A stretch of DNA of 64,000 bases from Henckelia pumila (Eukaryota; Streptophyta; Magnoliopsida; Lamiales; Gesneriaceae): positions 7,130,001 through 7,194,000 of the forward strand of contig NW_027331831.1 in NCBI RefSeq assembly GCF_033568475.1, written 5' to 3'. This document shows, in pieces, positions 58,511 through 64,000 of the stretch. A model generated the notes under the pieces. The model saw only the letters and a program-made list of their open reading frames with translations, did not search any database and was not told where the DNA came from. The stretch's first letter is position 1. Every line of letters begins with the position of its first letter. Position numbers and translations under genes: made by a program.

Positions 58511-60400
58511 CCAAGAATATAAACAGAAAAGGGTAATTAATTGAGTATTTAATTAAGTTGACCAACTTTGTGGGAGTGGAGTTTTAATACAGGGCTAGGA
58601 CAATTAATATTATAGGAAGAATTGTTAAAAAGGAATGAACTTTGAACATTTCAAATCCAAAATATAAATATTGCATCAAATGTATTTTTTTATCACTAAA
58701 AATCTAAATTATAAAAAATATATATAATGTTTTTTTTTTCGTTTAAAGCCGTGTTTGAGATAGTTTCTAGGATAAAAAAACGCTTCTTTAAAATAATTTC
58801 AAACACTACCTACGTACATTTCACAAAATATCATTCAACAATCAGAGTTTCGGTTTGAAAAGTTTTTTTCGTTTGGTTGAAGAAAACCATTTTAGGTTGA
58901 CAATTGGTATAAAAAATAATTTAAAGATATTTTTGACTATTGTGGAATAATTTCTTATAGTATAAACTATGTTTTTTAATCAACAGTAAATTTCACATGT
59001 TTATATTAGTTAGATTTTTGTGATAATTGGTTTTATAGAGTATATTTAATTTATTAGTTTTTTTAACATGATAATTAATTGATAAATATATATCTCTAAT
59101 TTTATGAACCATATATTAATACTTTTTTGAACTAAGATAGAGGTTTGTTATGATTGGTTCTTTAACTCTATATTTAGCCTCAAACTTGAAACCTTAGTGT
59201 CAAATAAATTGTAAGTATTTAGTTATCGTCACAATTAATATTATTGGGTATATCTGTGAGCATATATGCATCAATAAAATTTTTCGGTTGACTGTAAATA
59301 TTAAAAATTTAAAACTCTACTAGCTAGATTTAAATAAATAATGAATTTAGCTTTCTAGTATACAATTTTTTTTTTAAAAAAACTTTATCATACAATAATT
59401 AATTTATAACATAAATGAAAGGCAATTTTAATTAGGGGAAATTATATTTTAGAATGTGTTTTCGGAGATAAAATTTCGCAAAAAACTGAAAATCAAATAA
59501 ACAAATCTAGAACTTTTAATCCGACAGATTTGAAAGTAAAAGGAATAGCATTTAAACTCTCATTTCATGGGAGTCGTTATTCTGTGGGTTCGTTTGCTAG
59601 TGAAAGTAGGGGATCTACATCTACTTGCATTCTCATTATTTTCACTAAATTAATATTTGTTACTGATTCTATTCCATATATATGTCATATTCACTTATAT
59701 TTATCGTCTTGATCGAGAAAATAACTTCGAATGTATTTTTAAAAAAAAACTTTGAAAATAACATTTTTTTTCTTTTAAAAAAAAAAAAAAACAACTTCGA
59801 ATGTATAAAATCTATTTCTTCAAAAATCGAAAGTTGCGTTACTTTGAATTTTATGAAGCATAAGTCACAAGTTTACACGACATGAATATACTGGGCATAA
59901 CATATTTTAATCGAAATGAAACTTTCATGTGATCGTATGATTTAGTAAATGAAGATGGATTACATAGTAAATCAGTTTAGTGTCATTAATTTAAGAATGT
60001 CAACGAAATATATCGTATACAAATGTACCTAGTCATTGGCCCATGAAATATATTATTGAAGGTCAAATAATACCAGTAAATCCTGTTTCTTTGACCATTT
60101 TCTATCACATTTTAAAATATATTTATGTTAATAGAGTTTATAGTTTTATTTGATAATCTAGAATTCCTAAAATCATTGACCGGTGGTTATGGTAACCAAA
60201 TATAAAAGCTGTATTTTTTTATCCGTCTGAAATATATATAGAATCTAATTTTCATATTTAATATTATTTTCTTTGTTCTTTCACATAAACTACTTTCATT
60301 TTTTTTTAAACGTAAAACACTAATTAAAAAATGGAAAAAAAAAATTTCTATATTATAAATTTATTTTTTCGATTTTTTTTGATTTTTTTAAAAATATATA

Positions 60401-60594
60401 CTACTTCTGTCTCAATTATACATGTCACGTTTTTTTTTATTTGTCTAAAATATATAGATTGACAATCATATTAAGTAATATTTTTTCTACTATGTTACTA
60501 ATATATTCTTCTTCAATAAATCTTGAAAATCGCATAACCATTTGTTGAATGAATTAAATATGGATAAAAGAAAAGATTTGCAGGGACAGAGGAA
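60401..60594. mobile_element. Degenerate Stowaway-like MITE
   Basis: The left end CTACTTCTGTCTCAATTATA and the right end GGGACAGAGGAAAT are weakened versions of the Stowaway ends seen at 56713-56973, with TA before the left end. About 194 bp, non-coding, older than the intact copy. Confidence 0.6.
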
Positions 60595-61526
60595 ATTGCA
60601 TTGAGAGTGGCAGAATTTTATTATTGTATTTTTAAAAAATACTATTAAAATAAATATTAATATTGAAACAATTTTTATTTAACATTTGTGTCTGTTGATC
60701 GAGTGACTTATATTTTCTTTTTCCAAAAAAAAAAATTAAATAAAAAAACCATATTTAAAAACTAAGTAGGTTTGTGAAAGGTTTTGGCTAAATTAAAAGG
60801 GAGCAGGATGTTAAAATTATTTTTTTAAAAATAAAAATTTCTTAATAATATAGAGGTAAGATTTAAGAAGATGCCGATGTGGTTGTTTCAATAAATAAAA
60901 TTGAAAATGTTAAAAAAAAAAAAAAAAACTTAGTAATCAATGATGATGTTTACAAAAAATATGTAAGTTTTTTTTAATGTATTTTTGATAAATTAATTCT
61001 TAAATTATATAAATTGGGGATGAAATCAATTTTCCAACATTTTTAAATCATATATACTAATTCAATTATTTGCAATAGTCGATATATCAAATTAATAATT
61101 TATAGGTACATAGTTCATGCATGTATCGAAGGAACATTACTTCACTTCGTTTATATTACGCATGCTTTGGAATATTAAAAGATCATTTGCATTTAAAAAT
61201 ATTGACACTATTTAAAGTCAACTAATTGCCAGCCAGCAATATTGGAACAAATGGTATGCCAATTAACAATTGTGGTCCAATTAGCATCTTCGAATAATTT
61301 TTTTTCTTTTTTAGCATTTGAATAAATAATTTTGATTATACTTAATGGTCCATTTTTATGCAAGAAGATGAAGTTATGCCCGTGTCCCCCACTACGATTT
61401 TATGGTCTACCAATCAAATCTAGAATTGGCCAAAATGGAATGAATTCACTCTTAATTAAATTTAGTTTTAGTTTTTTTAATATCCGTTGTCATGTTCAAA
61501 CATTAAATTATTGTTGGGGAACAAGT

Positions 61527-61945
61527 AAGGCTGCAACAAAATTGAGTTGGTTCACAAATTTTTCGAACTGACTCGATGAATATTTGATTTGAATTCGAAG
61601 TTATTGAACGTGAACATATTTTAATTTTTTTTAGCCGAACTCATGCCAAAGTTATTTTGACATTCATGAGCTTTTTTAACATTTTATTAATATAATATAA
61701 TTATTTATTTATATATATATTATATGTAGATGTTTCGAAGCTTTTTGGACATTTTGACCTTGGAAACCTTTATTCTAGAACCTTAATGTTTGAATAACTT
61801 ACAAATAGGTTCGAAATGTTCAAACCGAACTCGAACTCCTACTTCAATTCGAACCAAAATTATTAAAAAAATTTGAAGAGCTTAAACTTGAATATAATTA
61901 ATCTAAACGATATTCAACTCGATTCGATTCATTTACATTCTAGAA
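61527..61945. repeat. GAACTCGA-type dispersed repeat
   Basis: Runs from AAGGCTGCAACAAAATTGAG to GATTCGATTCATTTACATTC and is full of CGAACTCGAACTCC-like strings. Such segments resemble plant non-autonomous hAT elements whose ends read GCTGCAAACGA. No coding sequence and no clear target duplication. Confidence 0.4.
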
Positions 61946-62551
61946 ACAAGTCACAACAAATTTCGAACTCAAAATCTTTTCCTAAATTTGATAACTCGAT
62001 ATCAAATATAAATAAGCCTTAACCATCCACTCTTAGGCAAGAATTTTAAATTTAAGTATGAGTGTGAGTAATAACAAAAATAAAATAAAACTCATTGTGC
62101 ATTCAGGTAAAGAGGGGGAAAAAATAGGGAAGCGAAACTGAATGGGGAAAACTTATATGATAAGTTGAAGCCTCCACTGCAAAAATTTGGCTTATCACCA
62201 CCAAAATCATCAATATTAGCCTCTGCACTCTTTTTTTAACTTCAAACAATTGTTATTTCAAAACATCATACAAACTTTTCAAAGCAATGAACGCAAATCT
62301 ATCACTGCGTAAACCATTCAGAAAATTGCAAGTCACTGCACCGTGTAATTTTGATGGTAAGAGTAAGCATAGGCTAACAACTTCAGTCCCCACAAATGGC
62401 GAACTCCGAGGCTGATGGAACAATGGTGATTCTTCTTTCCTCCGGTGAACAAAAATCCAGCATCATCGGCTTGCTTTTGACTCGAAAATGAAGAGTGGAG
62501 AGCACGATAGACCCGCGAACTTCAACAGATCTGCCAAAAATTTCATGTGTC

Positions 62552-63938
62552 TCAAGACACAGTTCTTGCATAGCAAATGGATGCGATGTAAAGATTTTTT
62601 GCCCATTTCTCCTGAAAGTAAAGGTGTTTTCAGGTTTCAAGAACCGATCATAAGGGATAAATGCAAAAAATAACGAGAAAACAAAGATACATAAATTAGA
62701 AAAATTGTCAACCTTGACATGTGCACTCGGAAAAGCAGAAGTTCGAAGGGTCTCCTGTGTTTCATCTGTGGGTTTTCTTCTGGGCATGCTAAGAACAAGA
62801 GCCGACTGATCTGACGTCCCTGCCATCGAAGTGATACGATACCCAGCTTCCCACCTTCTATGAACACCTTCACTTGGATAAAGAAAGTCCAACTCCACAA
62901 CCTAGAGATAAACAAATAGTTACAATGAAACTGAGCTCTTTCGGGTTCAATAAACCCGTAAACATAACAATACGAACCTGATCGGAAAACCCTGCCCCAC
63001 GAGACATAACAATTGCCCATCTGGACCCTGCAGTAGCCATGGCGGTGACATAGAATCCCTCCCGCCATTTTTTATTAATCCACTTGAATGGAAATGATTC
63101 GCTAACTTTGTATGATTGTTGCAAATACTGGGTACCTGTATTTCAAAAGTAAAACTCGAGCACCACGGCATGTAATAGTAGCAAGTATAATTTATTGGAT
63201 CGTGATTTGTGAAACTAACCTTTAGACATAATTACTAATGAGCTTCCGTTGTCCCCCCCTGCTATGGCACTGATGTAGAAATTCTTCTCCCACTTATCCA
63301 TTATCCATTCCTAATGACAATATAATCAACGGTACGAGATCAGGCCAATGCGTAGCAGTGTCTAAATTCAGTTATTTCAACTATGGCTCAAATTATATTT
63401 CCAATCATGAATTTAGATCCTCGGCCAAAACCAATAAAATTTTCAAACTTCCCTTTTTAAATCAATTTCGAGCTGGTGTCACATGTGAAGATTTGAAATT
63501 ACAGACTGGAAGTACAAAGAAAAGAAGAAACCTTGTGAAGAAAATGGGGTGAATGTTCATAAACTTGATCACTAAATCCAGTTCCAGCATCCATTATCAG
63601 CGCCCATAGATTTAAACAAGATCCCACAGAGCTAATAAATAGTCCATCCTCGTTTCCTTTCTCAATATGCTGAGGAAGCCTCGTGTCCGCGACATTGTAG
63701 TGATATCTAAAGTAGAAAATGTAAAATATAACTACTGTTCCAATGCAAAATAGAGGATGAAACTTTTGAGCCATTAATGCTACCTTTGCTTCATAGGGCG
63801 TCGAGCATTATACACGCTAATCCATTGTGTGGCGGGCATTCCCATACGGACCTTTTTCTTTGGTTGTTCATCATCACCACCACCCTCATCCTCGTCCAAC
63901 ATAAGCCGTCCTCTCTTTTGTCCCACTTGATATATGAG
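62552..63938 (-). CDS. Casein kinase 1-like protein, HD16/EL1/MUT9-like (C-terminal part)
   Basis: Six 3' exons on the minus strand: 63784-63938, 63532-63706, 63220-63310, 62978-63135, 62713-62901 and 62552-62611. They splice in phase to about 275 residues ending in ICYARTVS. The kinase domain and 5' exons lie right of the window. The visible part has a basic nuclear-localisation-like stretch (QPKKKVRMG), [20 protein letters not shown], then the conserved tail with [37 protein letters not shown] and [14 protein letters not shown]. This tail is diagnostic of rice HD16/EL1 and the Arabidopsis MUT9-like (photoregulatory) kinases, nuclear kinases acting in flowering time, light and histone H3 phosphorylation. 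Which paralogue it is cannot be told from this end alone. Confidence 0.92.
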
Positions 63939-64000
63939 CTACAATAAGATAAAAGAATATGCGGTGAGAACAAAATAAAAAATGAACAATTTTTTATGAA

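Larger units (their letters stand above)
58511..62551. other. 4-kb gene-free AT-rich region
   Basis: No exon or RNA gene was recognised. Contents include a CGTGTTTGAG...CTCAAACAC-like segment (about 58750-58815), a degenerate Stowaway-like MITE (60401-60594) and a GAACTCGA-type dispersed repeat (about 61527-61945). The right end should hold the 3' UTR of the casein-kinase gene. Confidence 0.5.

Noticed and set aside
1-64000. tRNA, rRNA, snRNA or microRNA genes
   Set aside because: No cloverleaf, rRNA or snRNA signature was recognised by eye; a tRNAscan-SE and Rfam scan would be needed to exclude small ones. The long foldback arms are a transposon, not a microRNA precursor.

Overview
This is a piece of plant nuclear genome, almost certainly a dicot. 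It is AT-rich, its genes are split by many short GT-AG introns, and the intergenic DNA carries Helitrons, Stowaway-type MITEs, a long-arm foldback element and a Ty1/copia LTR retrotransposon. The gene set fits this: class III HD-Zip, PBL27-type RLCK, WPP-domain-associated protein, HD16/EL1-type casein kinase. I could not identify the species from the sequence.

Layout. (1) 483-3696 (+): 3' part of a divergent class III HD-Zip gene (START and MEKHLA regions), running in from the left edge. (2) 4034-7574: repeat block holding a four-copy 350-bp array with Helitron-like unit starts and a second, related array. (3) 8245-10929 (-): predicted plastid-targeted tryptophan/tyrosine-permease family transporter, eight exons. 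(4) 12817-14055 (+): unnamed plant protein with an RRM-like C-terminus. (5) 15015-18717 (+): organellar adenylate kinase. (6) 18718-23046: gene-free, with MITE-like repeats. (7) 23047-28318 (+): PBL27-like receptor-like cytoplasmic kinase. (8) 29492-32343 (+): phosphatidylglycerophosphate synthase. (9) 33384-34734: 1.35-kb foldback element. (10) 34744-43188: 8.4-kb copia element on the minus strand, with two 1.6-kb LTRs and a perfect TAACT target duplication. (11) 44645-47566: two non-autonomous Helitrons. (12) 47585-51147 (-): USP-domain plus protein-kinase gene. (13) 52415-55329 (-): WPP-domain-associated coiled-coil protein. (14) 56315-57509: RNase H fragment, a Stowaway MITE and a short Helitron. 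(15) 57865-58410 (-): intronless lachrymatory-factor-synthase-like START/Bet v 1 protein. (16) 62552-63938 (-): C-terminal half of an HD16/EL1/MUT9-like casein kinase 1, running off the right edge.

The genes are ordinary single-copy plant genes and do not form a pathway cluster. Adenylate kinase, PGP synthase and the permease are all predicted organellar proteins, but nothing suggests joint control. The most unusual content is in the repeats: the Helitron-like tandem array, Helitrons with internal repeats or subterminal palindromes, the foldback element, and LTRs with degenerate internal repeats. The divergent HD-Zip III gene and the RRM-like gene are the most interesting coding loci. I found no convincing undescribed multi-gene system.
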